The notes beneath the pieces are model-generated. The model was not told where the DNA came from and ran no database searches. It saw only the letters and a program-made list of their open reading frames with translations. Positions 44,604 through 52,318 of a stretch of 64,000 nt of DNA are shown in pieces. Source of the stretch: Ralstonia sp. 25mfcol4.1 (GTDB lineage: Bacteria > Pseudomonadota > Gammaproteobacteria > Burkholderiales > Burkholderiaceae); assembly GCF_900104095.1 (NCBI RefSeq), contig NZ_FNJO01000007.1, positions 248,001 through 312,000 on the forward strand, read 5' to 3'. A program made the translations under genes and the position numbers. Numbering within the stretch: the first letter of the stretch is position 1; the number at the start of each line of letters is the position of its first letter.

Positions 44604-46343
44604 TCAGTAGATGCTCGGTTCGCCCACGGGCTCGCCGAAATCGGTTTGCAGGAAGTCGAAATCGCAGCCGTCGTTGGCCTGGCGCACATGGCGCGAGAAC
44701 ATGTAGCCGTAGCCGCGCATGTAGCGCGGGGGCAGAGGCGTCCATGCGGCGCGGCGCGCGGCCAGTTCCTCGTCGGACACTTCCAGATGGATGCTGCGCT
44801 GGTCGATGTCCACCGAGATCAGGTCACCCGTCTTCACCAGCGCGAACGGGCCGCCGATGTAGGCCTCGGGCGCCACGTGCAGGATGCAGGCGCCATAGCT
44901 GGTGCCGCTCATGCGCGCATCGGACATCCGCAGCATGTCGCGCACCCCCTGCTTCACAAGCTTTTTCGGAATCGGCAGCATGCCCCACTCGGGCATGCCG
45001 GGGCCGCCCTGCGGGCCGGCGTTGCGCAGGATCAGGATATGGTCGGCCGTGACGTCGAGGTCTTCGTTCTCGACGGCTGCCTTCATCGACGGGTAGTCGT
45101 CGAACACCAGCGCCGGGCCCGTATGTTTGAAGAATCGCTTCTCGCACGCGCTGGGCTTGATCACGCAGCCGTCTGGCGCGATATTGCCGCGCAGCACGGC
45201 CAGCGCGCCTTCCTGGTACAGCGCGTTCTCGCAGGTGCGGATCACATCGTCGTTGTGCACCTCCGCACCCGCAATGTTCTCGCCCAGCGTGCGGCCCGTG
45301 ACCGTGGGCGCGTCGAGGTGAAGCTTGTCGCGGATGCGGTTCATCAGCGCCGGCAGCCCGCCTGCGTAGAAGAAATCCTCCATCAGGTAGGTGTCGCCGC
45401 TGGGCCGGATGTTGGCGATCACGGGCACATGGCGGCTGGCGCGGTCGAAGTCGTCCAGGCCGATGTCGTGGCCGGCGCGGCGCGCCATGGCAATCACGTG
45501 GATGATGGCGTTGGTGGAGCAGCCCATCGCCATGGCCACGGCAATCGCGTTCTCGAACGATGCGTGTGTCTGGATGCGCTGCGGCGTCAGGTCTTCCCAG
45601 ACCATGCCGACGATGCGCCGGCCGGCCTCGGAGCACATGCGGATGTGGTTGGCGTCGGCGGCCGGAATCGACGATGCGCCGGGCAGTGTCATGCCGATGG
45701 TCTCGGCAATCGCGGTCATCGTGCTGGCCGTGCCCATCGTCATGCACGTGCCGTGACTGCGCGCGATGCCGCCCTCGATGCCGATCCACTCGGTCTTGCT
45801 GATATTGCCGGCGCGGCGCTCGTCCCAGAACTTCCAGGCATCGGAGCCCGATCCCAGCACCTGGCCCTTGTAGTTGCCGCGCAGCATGGGGCCGGCGGGC
45901 ACGTAGATGGCCGGCACGCCCGCGCTGGTGGCGCCCATCAGCAGGCCCGGGGTGGTCTTGTCGCAGCCGCCCATCAGCACCGCGCCGTCGATCGGATGCG
46001 AGCGGATCAGCTCTTCGGTCTCGATGGCCAGCAGGTTGCGGTAGAGCATCGTGGTCGGCTTGACCGAGCTTTCGGACAAAGAAATGGCCGGTAGTTCCAC
46101 GGGGAAACCACCGGCCTGCAGGATGCCGCGCTTCACGTCGTCCACGCGCTGCTTGAAGTGCGCGTGGCAGGGGTTGATGTCGGACCATGTGTTGATGATG
46201 GCGATGAGCGGCTTGCCCATCCATTCATCGGGCGCGTAGCCCATCTGCATGATCCGCGAGCGATGCCCGGACGAGCGCAAGTCGTCGGGCGCGAACCAGC
46301 GCGCGCTGCGCAGCTGGTCCGGCGTTTTTTCAGGTGCCGTCAT
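44604..46343 (-). CDS. IlvD/Edd-family sugar-acid dehydratase (L-arabonate dehydratase-like)
   Basis: A 579-residue iron-sulfur dehydratase. Cluster ligand motifs are NPCHAH near residue 59, GGCDKTTPG near 125 and MGCSTNAIIH near 268. The pattern matches sugar-acid dehydratases that produce 2-keto-3-deoxy acids more than the branched-chain enzyme IlvD. I use the ATG at 46343 (MTAPEKTPDQ), with GGAAGAG upstream; a GTG five codons earlier is in frame. It is the first gene of the operon that continues into the RraA-like, TctC and dehydrogenase genes. The GntR regulator at 46496 is divergent, with a 14-bp palindrome between. The sugar acid (arabonate, xylonate, fuconate or other) is not fixed by sequence. 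Confidence 0.9.
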   Translation of the reverse strand: MTAPEKTPDQLRSARWFAPDDLRSSGHRSRIMQMGYAPDEWMGKPLIAIINTWSDINPCHAHFKQRVDDVKRGILQAGGFPVELPAISLSESSVKPTTMLYRNLLAIETEELIRSHPIDGAVLMGGCDKTTPGLLMGATSAGVPAIYVPAGPMLRGNYKGQVLGSGSDAWKFWDERRAGNISKTEWIGIEGGIARSHGTCMTMGTASTMTAIAETIGMTLPGASSIPAADANHIRMCSEAGRRIVGMVWEDLTPQRIQTHASFENAIAVAMAMGCSTNAIIHVIAMARRAGHDIGLDDFDRASRHVPVIANIRPSGDTYLMEDFFYAGGLPALMNRIRDKLHLDAPTVTGRTLGENIAGAEVHNDDVIRTCENALYQEGALAVLRGNIAPDGCVIKPSACEKRFFKHTGPALVFDDYPSMKAAVENEDLDVTADHILILRNAGPQGGPGMPEWGMLPIPKKLVKQGVRDMLRMSDARMSGTSYGACILHVAPEAYIGGPFALVKTGDLISVDIDQRSIHLEVSDEELAARRAAWTPLPPRYMRGYGYMFSRHVRQANDGCDFDFLQTDFGEPVGEPSIY

Positions 46344-46414
46344 CGTTGTCTCTTCCACTTGGAATCCTGCCAGTCGCGTAGTTGTACGACGACTGGGGTT
46401 TTGGAAATTAAAGC

Positions 46415-46428
46415 ACTAATATATTAGT
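46415..46428. promoter_or_regulatory. Palindromic operator ACTAATATATTAGT
   Basis: A perfect 14-bp palindrome in the 152-bp gap between the divergent dehydratase and GntR genes. It is strikingly AT-rich against its surroundings. It is the best candidate binding site for the GntR regulator. A TAGAAT -10-like element for the regulator lies at 46463-46468. Confidence 0.7.
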
Positions 46429-46495
46429 ACGTCAACGCAGGGATTTCCGCAGCCCGTTCGGCTAGAATCGCGCCGAACATTCCAGTCATTTACGC

Positions 46496-47197
46496 ATGGC
46501 CGCCACGCTTCCCAACCCTTCCGGACAGTTCCAGTTCGACCGCACACGCCAGGCTGCGCCGCAGGTGTTCGAGCATATGCGCGACCAGATCATCTCGATG
46601 GCGCTGCCGCCGGGCACGGTGCTGTCGCGTCCCGAACTGGCGCTGCAGTACGGCATCAGCCAGACGCCGGTCCGCGACGCGCTGATGCGGCTGGCCGAAG
46701 AAGGGCTGGTCGATGTGTTTCCGCAGCACGCCACGCGCGTCAGCCGCATCGACGTGGCGCTGGCGCGGCAGGCGCATTTTCTGCGCCGCTCGGTGGAAGT
46801 GGAGATCGTCCGGACCCTGGCCGGCGCGCCCGATGTAGCCCTGGTGGAACGCCTGCGCGCCACGGTGGCACGGCAGCAGCGCCTGCTCGAACTCGACGAC
46901 CTGGCCGAGTTCACCGCCAACGACCAGTATTTCCATCGCCAGCTCTACGAGGCCGCCGCCGTGCCGGACCTGTTCGGGCTGGTGCGCCGCCAGAGCGGCC
47001 ATCTGGACCGCCTGCGCCGGCTGCACCTGCCGATTCCGGGCAAGGCCAATGCCGTGCTGCGCGACCATACCGCAATCGTCGACGCCATCGCCGCCGGCGA
47101 CGTGGCGGCCGCCGAAACGGCGCTGCGCGACCATCTGACCGGCACGCTCGCCAACGTCGAGGAAATCCGCTCCCGCTTCCGGGATTACCTGCGCTAG
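46496..47197 (+). CDS. GntR-family regulator, FCD subfamily, of the sugar-acid operon
   Basis: A 233-residue regulator. The winged helix spans residues 22-88 (VFEHMRDQIISMALPPGTVLSRPELALQYGISQTPVRDALMRLAEEGLV). The FCD domain carries the metal histidines in NDQYFHRQLYEAA, LRDHTAIVDAI and LRDHLTGTL. The divergent placement against the sugar-acid operon and the palindrome between them strongly suggest it represses that operon until a pathway intermediate binds. No Shine-Dalgarno is visible before the ATG at 46496, and a -10-like TAGAAT lies about 30 bp upstream, so the leader is very short. Confidence 0.87.
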   Translation: MAATLPNPSGQFQFDRTRQAAPQVFEHMRDQIISMALPPGTVLSRPELALQYGISQTPVRDALMRLAEEGLVDVFPQHATRVSRIDVALARQAHFLRRSVEVEIVRTLAGAPDVALVERLRATVARQQRLLELDDLAEFTANDQYFHRQLYEAAAVPDLFGLVRRQSGHLDRLRRLHLPIPGKANAVLRDHTAIVDAIAAGDVAAAETALRDHLTGTLANVEEIRSRFRDYLR

Positions 47198-47262
47198 CGC
47201 CGCCGCCCGGCGGCCTGAATCGGGTCAGGGCGTTTGTTTTTGGCAACGGCTCGCCCGCCGTC

Positions 47263-47311
47263 TACCCACTACATGGGTAATGTCAGCCTCTGCGCATTCG
47301 TCAATGACGAA
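47263..47311. promoter_or_regulatory. Two palindromes upstream of the orphan hipB-like gene
   Basis: TACCCA-N5-TGGGTA (47263-47279) and TTCGTCA-A-TGACGAA (47297-47311) are both perfect. The first, read as TACCC-N7-GGGTA, resembles the Escherichia coli HipB box TATCC-N8-GGATA. They are 65-115 bp upstream of the start of the gene at 47376 and suit autoregulation. Confidence 0.6.
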
Positions 47312-47375
47312 GGATTTGTCGATTGCTGGCGGATATTGATAGATTCCAGAGGTATTTACTGCCGGGTAGACCGAG

Positions 47376-47633
47376 ATGTCCGCCAGAGTCACCATTACCA
47401 GCAGCGATCAACTGGGGCAGGTGCTCCAGGGCGCGCGCAAGATCGCCGGCCTGACCCAGGCCGACGCCGCCGCACGGCTGGCCATCAGCCAGAGCCGCAT
47501 TTCCCATATGGAGCTGAATCCGGAGACCATCAGCGTCGCCCAGTTGCTGGCGCTGCTGGGGGCCTACGGCATGGATCTGATTGTCGAGCCCCGTGCCGTG
47601 CGCGATGCGTTGCTGGAGAAGCTGGAATGGTAG
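47376..47633 (+). CDS. Orphan HipB-like Xre-family regulator
   Basis: An 85-residue protein consisting of one HTH_3/Xre domain: LGQVLQGARKIAGLTQADAAARLAISQSRISHMELNPETISVAQLLALLGAYGMDLIVEPR. The C-terminal strand GMDLIVEPR is characteristic of HipB antitoxins. No hipA kinase gene follows; the next gene is an opposing DASS carrier. It may be a leftover antitoxin, a regulator acting on a distant hipA, or an independent repressor. The ATG at 47376 starts MSARVTITSSDQ and the ribosome site is weak. Confidence 0.8.
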   Translation: MSARVTITSSDQLGQVLQGARKIAGLTQADAAARLAISQSRISHMELNPETISVAQLLALLGAYGMDLIVEPRAVRDALLEKLEW

Positions 47634-47667
47634 CCGGCGCGGGCCTGCCTGCGCCGTGCCCGGCCAG

Positions 47668-49137
47668 TCAGGGCAGGTAGCCCAGCAGCTTCCACCAGAC
47701 GTAATCGAGCGGCAGCAACACCACGAGCGTGATGGCCGCCATCGCCAGGCAAAGCCGCGTGCCGTGCCGCAAGCCCACGCCCCCGAGCTGCATCGCAATC
47801 ACGATGGGCGGCGACTGGTACGGGAAGAACACCGTCGAGAACACCGGCACCTGCAGCATCAGCACCGATTCCAGCGGCAGCCCCGTGGCATTGGCCAGAT
47901 CGCGTGCCAGCGGCGTGAGCACGGCCGGCAGCGCGGGGAGCGTCGACATCAAGCCCAGTACCGCGCCCATGGCGCCGATGGTGCCCACGTTGGCTGCCGT
48001 ATGACCGGGAGCCAGCGGCAGCACCTGCAGCAGGCCGGCACTGATGGCGCTGCCCAGCCCGGTGGATTCCACCACGGCCCCGAGACCCAGAAAGCCGGCC
48101 ACGTAGATCAGCGGTACCAGATGAACCTGCTCGGTCAGCGCCTTGGGCGATACCAGGCCGATGCCGGGCAGCAGGCAGACGATGCACGCGGCCAGCGAAA
48201 TCCAGGCTGGCGAGATGCCATGCCACGCGTCGGTGGCGAACCCGGCCACCGCCAGCGCCAGGATGATCGCCAGCGCGCGCTCCTGGGCACCCATCGCGGT
48301 CTGCGTGACAGGCGCTTGCGCGGGCATCGGACCGTTTTCCGGGAACAGCTTGCAGATGACCCAGATCAGCACCACGGTCTTCAGCGCGCCCAGCACCGGG
48401 AAATGCAGCAGCAGGTAGCTGCCGTAGCTGAGGTTGATGTGATAGAGCGAACTGGCCGCGCCCAGCAGCACGCTGTTCGGAATGTTGGCCGGCAGGATGG
48501 CGGTGGGCGGCATGTAGCTGGCCGCCGCCACGGTCATCACCATGCCGATACGGCCGTTCGACCCGGCGGCGAAGCCCAGCCGGTCCGCCAGTGCAAGCAC
48601 GATCGGCATCAGCAGCAGCACGCGGCCCGTGGTGGAGGGCATCAGGAACGCCAGCCCGACCGCGCTCAGCGCCACCGTGGTAATCACCTGCGGGTAAGTG
48701 CCCACCCGCTTGTGGAAGATGATGTCCGCCAGCCGCACCGCCAGCCCGGTACTGCGCAGCGCCACGCCGGTTACGGCGCCGCCGAACATCAGCCACCACG
48801 CCGTCGACGTGAATCCCGAAAACACCACGGTGGGCGGTGCGATATGGAACACCACCGCCGACAGGAAGAACAGCAGCGTGGCCGTGGGTTCGGGCAGCAC
48901 GCCGACGGCCCAGCAGGAGACCGTCGACAGCACCAGCGCGCCGGCCCAGATCAGCGCCGGCGGGGCATGGAGGGCGCTGCCCGTAATCCAGACGGCGCTG
49001 ATGCAGGCGCCGATCAGCAGCGCGGCACGGATCGAATCGGCAGGGCGGCCGGCCAACGGGGCGGGCTTCGGAGATGAAGGGGGCGTCGGCGGTGTGGTTT
49101 CGGGACGTGCTTCGGCGCTGCCGGGGGTGGCTGACAT
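47668..49137 (-). CDS. DASS-family (SLC13) anion/dicarboxylate transporter
   Basis: A 489-residue inner-membrane protein with about twelve to fourteen hydrophobic segments after a Pro-rich cytoplasmic N-terminus. DASS features include LMFGGAVTGVALRSTGLAVRLADII, the motif-like LAFLMPSTTGRVLLLMPIVLALADRLG and the C-terminal VPVFSTVFFPYQSPPIVIAMQLG. Members move C4-dicarboxylates, citrate or sulfate with sodium. There is no operon partner and it faces the orphan hipB gene. The ATG at 49137 is used. The substrate is not known. Confidence 0.85.
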   Translation of the reverse strand: MSATPGSAEARPETTPPTPPSSPKPAPLAGRPADSIRAALLIGACISAVWITGSALHAPPALIWAGALVLSTVSCWAVGVLPEPTATLLFFLSAVVFHIAPPTVVFSGFTSTAWWLMFGGAVTGVALRSTGLAVRLADIIFHKRVGTYPQVITTVALSAVGLAFLMPSTTGRVLLLMPIVLALADRLGFAAGSNGRIGMVMTVAAASYMPPTAILPANIPNSVLLGAASSLYHINLSYGSYLLLHFPVLGALKTVVLIWVICKLFPENGPMPAQAPVTQTAMGAQERALAIILALAVAGFATDAWHGISPAWISLAACIVCLLPGIGLVSPKALTEQVHLVPLIYVAGFLGLGAVVESTGLGSAISAGLLQVLPLAPGHTAANVGTIGAMGAVLGLMSTLPALPAVLTPLARDLANATGLPLESVLMLQVPVFSTVFFPYQSPPIVIAMQLGGVGLRHGTRLCLAMAAITLVVLLPLDYVWWKLLGYLP

Positions 49138-49255
49138 CTTGGATCTGTCTCGCGGGCGGGCCGGTCGCCTGGGACGCCGGTCTTGTTTTATGAGCGAAAG
49201 TGCTGAGCCGCTATCGTATGGTTGTCTGATGAAGCAGGCAACCGCCGCGCGCGGG

Positions 49256-49918
49256 TCAGTGTGTTTTGCGGAATGTCAGGTTGATGCGCTCGTTGCCGGT
49301 AAGTGCGTGATCCCCTGCGGCCAGCGGCGCGATGCCGTGGAACACCAGCCGCGAGGGGCCGCCCCAGACGACCACGTCGCCATGCGCCAGCCGCACGCGC
49401 GACGGGCGGTCGGCCCGGCGCAGGCCGCCCCACAGAAAGATGGCCGGCAGGCCCAGCGACACCGACACGATGGGCGCCCGCAAGTCGAGTTCATCGCGAT
49501 CCTGATGCAGCGAAAGCCGCGTGCCGGGCAGATAGCGGTTGATCAGGCACGCATCGGGCACGAAACCGGGATACCCGGCAGCCTCGGCGGCATCCAGCGC
49601 CAACTTCCGGAAAGCGCCGGGCATGCCAGGCCAGGGCCGCCCCGTATCGGGATCGACCGGATCATAGCGATAGCCGGTACGGTCCGACACCCAGCCGCGC
49701 TCGCCACAATTCGTCATCGCCACCGACATCCGCAGCCCGCCCGGCGTGATCAGGTGCCGAAACGGTGAGCCGGCGCTGACTTCGCCAACCGCCTGCAGCA
49801 ACGTGGGCGCTATGTCGCGCGCAAAGCCCCGCAGGACGACGGCACCGGGCCCCAACGGCTCAACGGCTGGCGGCGTATCGGGATGGGCGGGAAGGGCGTC
49901 GAAGAGGTCGAAGGTCAT
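49256..49918 (-). CDS. alkB: Alpha-ketoglutarate-dependent DNA dealkylase AlkB
   Basis: A 220-residue Fe(II)/2-oxoglutarate dioxygenase that repairs 1-methyladenine and 3-methylcytosine in DNA. The iron facial triad is His138 and Asp140 (LHQDRDE) and His194 (FHGI). The 2-oxoglutarate-binding arginines are R211 and R217 (NERINLTFR). The nucleotide-recognition part has YDPVDPDTGRPWP. Positions match the Escherichia coli protein (H131, D133, H187) with a seven-residue shift. It is a lone gene; no ada is adjacent. Confidence 0.95.
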   Translation of the reverse strand: MTFDLFDALPAHPDTPPAVEPLGPGAVVLRGFARDIAPTLLQAVGEVSAGSPFRHLITPGGLRMSVAMTNCGERGWVSDRTGYRYDPVDPDTGRPWPGMPGAFRKLALDAAEAAGYPGFVPDACLINRYLPGTRLSLHQDRDELDLRAPIVSVSLGLPAIFLWGGLRRADRPSRVRLAHGDVVVWGGPSRLVFHGIAPLAAGDHALTGNERINLTFRKTH

Positions 49919-50036
49919 GGCAGATCGGTTGCAGTCCGATCATACCGGGTGCGCCGTCATGGCGTTTCGTTGATGACGTGGATTGCCCGTTTCGTTTATT
50001 TCGATTATGGTCGGGCGACGCAGTAAGGAGTGACAC

Positions 50037-50501
50037 ATGACGATCCTCGACCCTCGCACCACCCTCCCCGCCGACAAGGAAGTGGAAATCGCCCTGCGCG
50101 GCCAGCGCGAGCTTGCGGCCTACCTTCGGACACACATTGACACACAGCGCATCCAGATTATCGATGAGAAGGATGAGGCGCATCAAATTGAGTTGCCAAC
50201 CACAGCCCTACGCTTGCTGCTCGATATCCTGGCGGAACTGGCGGCTGGCAATGCAGTGCAAGTCGTCCCGGTACATGCCGAACTGACGACCCAGGAAGCT
50301 GCGGACTTGCTGAACGTGTCCCGACCCTATCTGGTCAGCCTGCTCGAAGCTGGCGAGCTGCCGTTCCACAAGACCGGCAAGCACCGCCGCATCCGTTTCT
50401 CCGACCTCATGGCCTACAAGGCCGCCCGGGACGCGCGGAGCGAGAAGCTGATGGATGAGTTGGTTCGTGAAGCACAGGCCCTGGGCATGGGCTACGAATG
50501 A
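50037..50501 (+). CDS. Excisionase-type HTH antitoxin
   Basis: A 154-residue protein. The C-terminal half is a MerR/excisionase-like helix-turn-helix: LTTQEAADLLNVSRPYLVSLLEAGELPFHKTGKHRRIRFSDLMAYK. The N-terminal half (residues 1-85) is helical and may bind the toxin. AAGGAG lies six bases before the ATG. Its stop overlaps the start of the PIN-domain gene (ATGA), the usual order of antitoxin first. Base composition here and in the next gene is visibly less GC-rich than the flanks, suggesting lateral gain (impression, not a calculation). Confidence 0.85.
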   Translation: MTILDPRTTLPADKEVEIALRGQRELAAYLRTHIDTQRIQIIDEKDEAHQIELPTTALRLLLDILAELAAGNAVQVVPVHAELTTQEAADLLNVSRPYLVSLLEAGELPFHKTGKHRRIRFSDLMAYKAARDARSEKLMDELVREAQALGMGYE

Positions 50502-51073
50502 GATGTTCACCTTTTACAGCTGTCTACGATGCTTGCGTTCTGTATCCCGCCCCGGTCAGGGATCTGCTCGTCCGCCTGGCAAGGTCCGGGCTGTTTCGCG
50601 CGCGATGGAGTGATCGCATTCAGGAAGAATGGAAGCGAAATCTTCTGGCCAACCGGCCCGACCTGACGCGCGCGCGGCTGGATCGTACTTCGCAAAGAAT
50701 GGACGAGGCCGTTCCCAACAGTGTGGTTACCGGCTATGAGTCGCTGATAGACGGCCTCACGCTACCCGATCCCGGCGACCGACACGTCCTGGCGGCGGCC
50801 ATACACTGCAGCGCGAGCGTCATCGTGACTTTCGACCTGAAGGACTTTCCGGCAGAAGCGGTGGCTCCCTTTGGAATCGAAGCGCAGCATCCCGACGAAT
50901 TCATCGAAAATCTGATGGATCTGAGCGTTGGCGTAGTCGTGGCCGGAGTTCAGCGCCAGCGTAGCGCGATGACTCAGCCCAGGATGACCCCGGACTGTCT
51001 CCTGAAGAACTTCGAGAAAAATGGCCTGACTCGGACCGCCAAAGCACTCCTTCCTTACAGGACGCTGCTTTAG
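50498..51073 (+). CDS. PIN-domain ribonuclease toxin (VapC-like)
   Basis: A 191-residue PIN-domain protein. The acidic metal-binding residues are recognisable: Asp11 in VYDACVLYP, Glu in IQEEWKRNL, Asp in LPDPGDRHVLAAA and Asp in VTFDLKDFP. PIN toxins cleave tRNA or mRNA and are neutralised by the partner protein. The four-base overlap with the HTH gene and matching composition make a two-gene module. It lies 13 bp from the convergent hydrolase gene. It is longer than typical VapC (about 130 residues), with an additional C-terminal helical tail ending LLPYRTLL. Confidence 0.87.
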   Translation: MRCSPFTAVYDACVLYPAPVRDLLVRLARSGLFRARWSDRIQEEWKRNLLANRPDLTRARLDRTSQRMDEAVPNSVVTGYESLIDGLTLPDPGDRHVLAAAIHCSASVIVTFDLKDFPAEAVAPFGIEAQHPDEFIENLMDLSVGVVVAGVQRQRSAMTQPRMTPDCLLKNFEKNGLTRTAKALLPYRTLL

Positions 51074-51086
51074 GCGGTCGGACAAC

Positions 51087-52148
51087 CTATCGCGACACCT
51101 TCCCCATCCCCTCCAGCAACGCCTTGTGAAACGCCGTCGGGTCCTGCATTTGCGGGGCGTGGCCCATTTCCGGGAATTCCACCAGCGTCGTGTTCGGGAT
51201 GGCCTTTGCGGTGGCCTTGGCCAGTTCAGGATAGCGGCCCAGCTTTGGCTGCACGTCGGCCGGGGCGGCGTCCTTGCCGATGGCCGTGGTGTCCTTGTCG
51301 CCGATCATCAGGAGTGTGGGGGCCTGGATGGCGCCCATTTCGTAGACCACGGGCTGGGTGTAGATCATGTCATAGAGCAGGGCGGAGTTCCATGCCACGA
51401 TCTGCTTGCCGGGGCCGCGATACATGCCGGCCAGCATCTGTACCCAGGGCTCGTATTCCGGCTTCCACTGGTTCACGTAGTACGTGGACTTCTCGTAGTT
51501 GCGGATGCGGTCGGCGGTTGTGTTCAACTCGCGGGCGTACCACTGGTCCACCGACAGTGAAGGCACACCTTTGGCCTTCCAGTCCTCCAACCCGATCGGG
51601 TTCACCAGCACCAGCTGCTTGGTCTCCTGCGGATACATCAGCGCATAGCGCATGGCCAGCATGCCGCCCGTGGAGTGGCCCATCACGGTGATGTCGCGAA
51701 TACCGATGGATGCCAGCAGGTCGTGTGTGTTACGTGCCAGTTGCTGGAACGTGTACTGGTAGTGCGCCGGTTTGGTCGACTTGCAGAAGCCCACCTGATC
51801 GGGCGCCACCACGCGGTAGCCGGCGCCGCTGAGCTGGCGGATGGTTTCCTGCCACGTGGCGCCGCAGAAGTTCTTGCCGTGCAGCAGCACCACGGCGCGG
51901 CCGTTCGGCTTTTCGGGTTTGACGTCCATGAACGCCATCTCGAGGGGCCGTCCCTGCGACGAGAACTTGTAGCGTTGGACCGGATAGGGGTAGTCGAAGC
52001 CTTCCAGCTCGGGGCCGTAGGCGGGGCCGCCATCGGCTGCGTCGGCCGCGTGGACGGGCGGTGCGAGGGTGGCGAAGGTGGCCGCCAGCGCGAGCGCGGC
52101 AAGCAGGGTCGGACGAACGGGGAGCGGGCGAAGGCTGGGCATGGTCAT
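51087..52148 (-). CDS. Exported alpha/beta hydrolase
   Basis: A 353-residue protein with a signal peptide (PTLLAALALAATFATLAPPVHA). The catalytic Ser is in GHSTGGMLA, the oxyanion motif in LLHGKNFCGATW, an Asp in LMIGDKDTTAIG and His in MGHAPQMQD, a complete alpha/beta hydrolase triad. It resembles epoxide hydrolase or haloalkane-type periplasmic esterases of no fixed substrate. Two possible ATGs lie at 52148 and 52142; neither has a good ribosome site. It reads toward the toxin gene and is separated from fliK by a terminator. Nothing ties it to the flagellum. Confidence 0.83.
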   Translation of the reverse strand: MTMPSLRPLPVRPTLLAALALAATFATLAPPVHAADAADGGPAYGPELEGFDYPYPVQRYKFSSQGRPLEMAFMDVKPEKPNGRAVVLLHGKNFCGATWQETIRQLSGAGYRVVAPDQVGFCKSTKPAHYQYTFQQLARNTHDLLASIGIRDITVMGHSTGGMLAMRYALMYPQETKQLVLVNPIGLEDWKAKGVPSLSVDQWYARELNTTADRIRNYEKSTYYVNQWKPEYEPWVQMLAGMYRGPGKQIVAWNSALLYDMIYTQPVVYEMGAIQAPTLLMIGDKDTTAIGKDAAPADVQPKLGRYPELAKATAKAIPNTTLVEFPEMGHAPQMQDPTAFHKALLEGMGKVSR

Positions 52149-52247
52149 TGGCCAGGGGGGCGAGTGGGCGGGCATGAATAGGCGAGCATGGATATGGTCG
52201 CTCAAATGACCGCCCCGTGCGCGCCTAAGTTCCGGGTGGCCAGCATG

Positions 52248-52295
52248 AAAAAAGCCCGCCTTCCTTCCGGCCAGGCGGAAGAGAGGGCGGGCTTT
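52248..52295 (-). terminator. Intrinsic terminator of fliFGHIJK
   Basis: On the minus strand AAAGCCCGCC pairs with GGCGGGCTTT around a 25-base loop and ends in TTTTTT. It is just beyond the fliK stop. Confidence 0.9.
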
Positions 52296-52318
52296 GCGGG
52301 CCGGAACGAACTTGTGCG

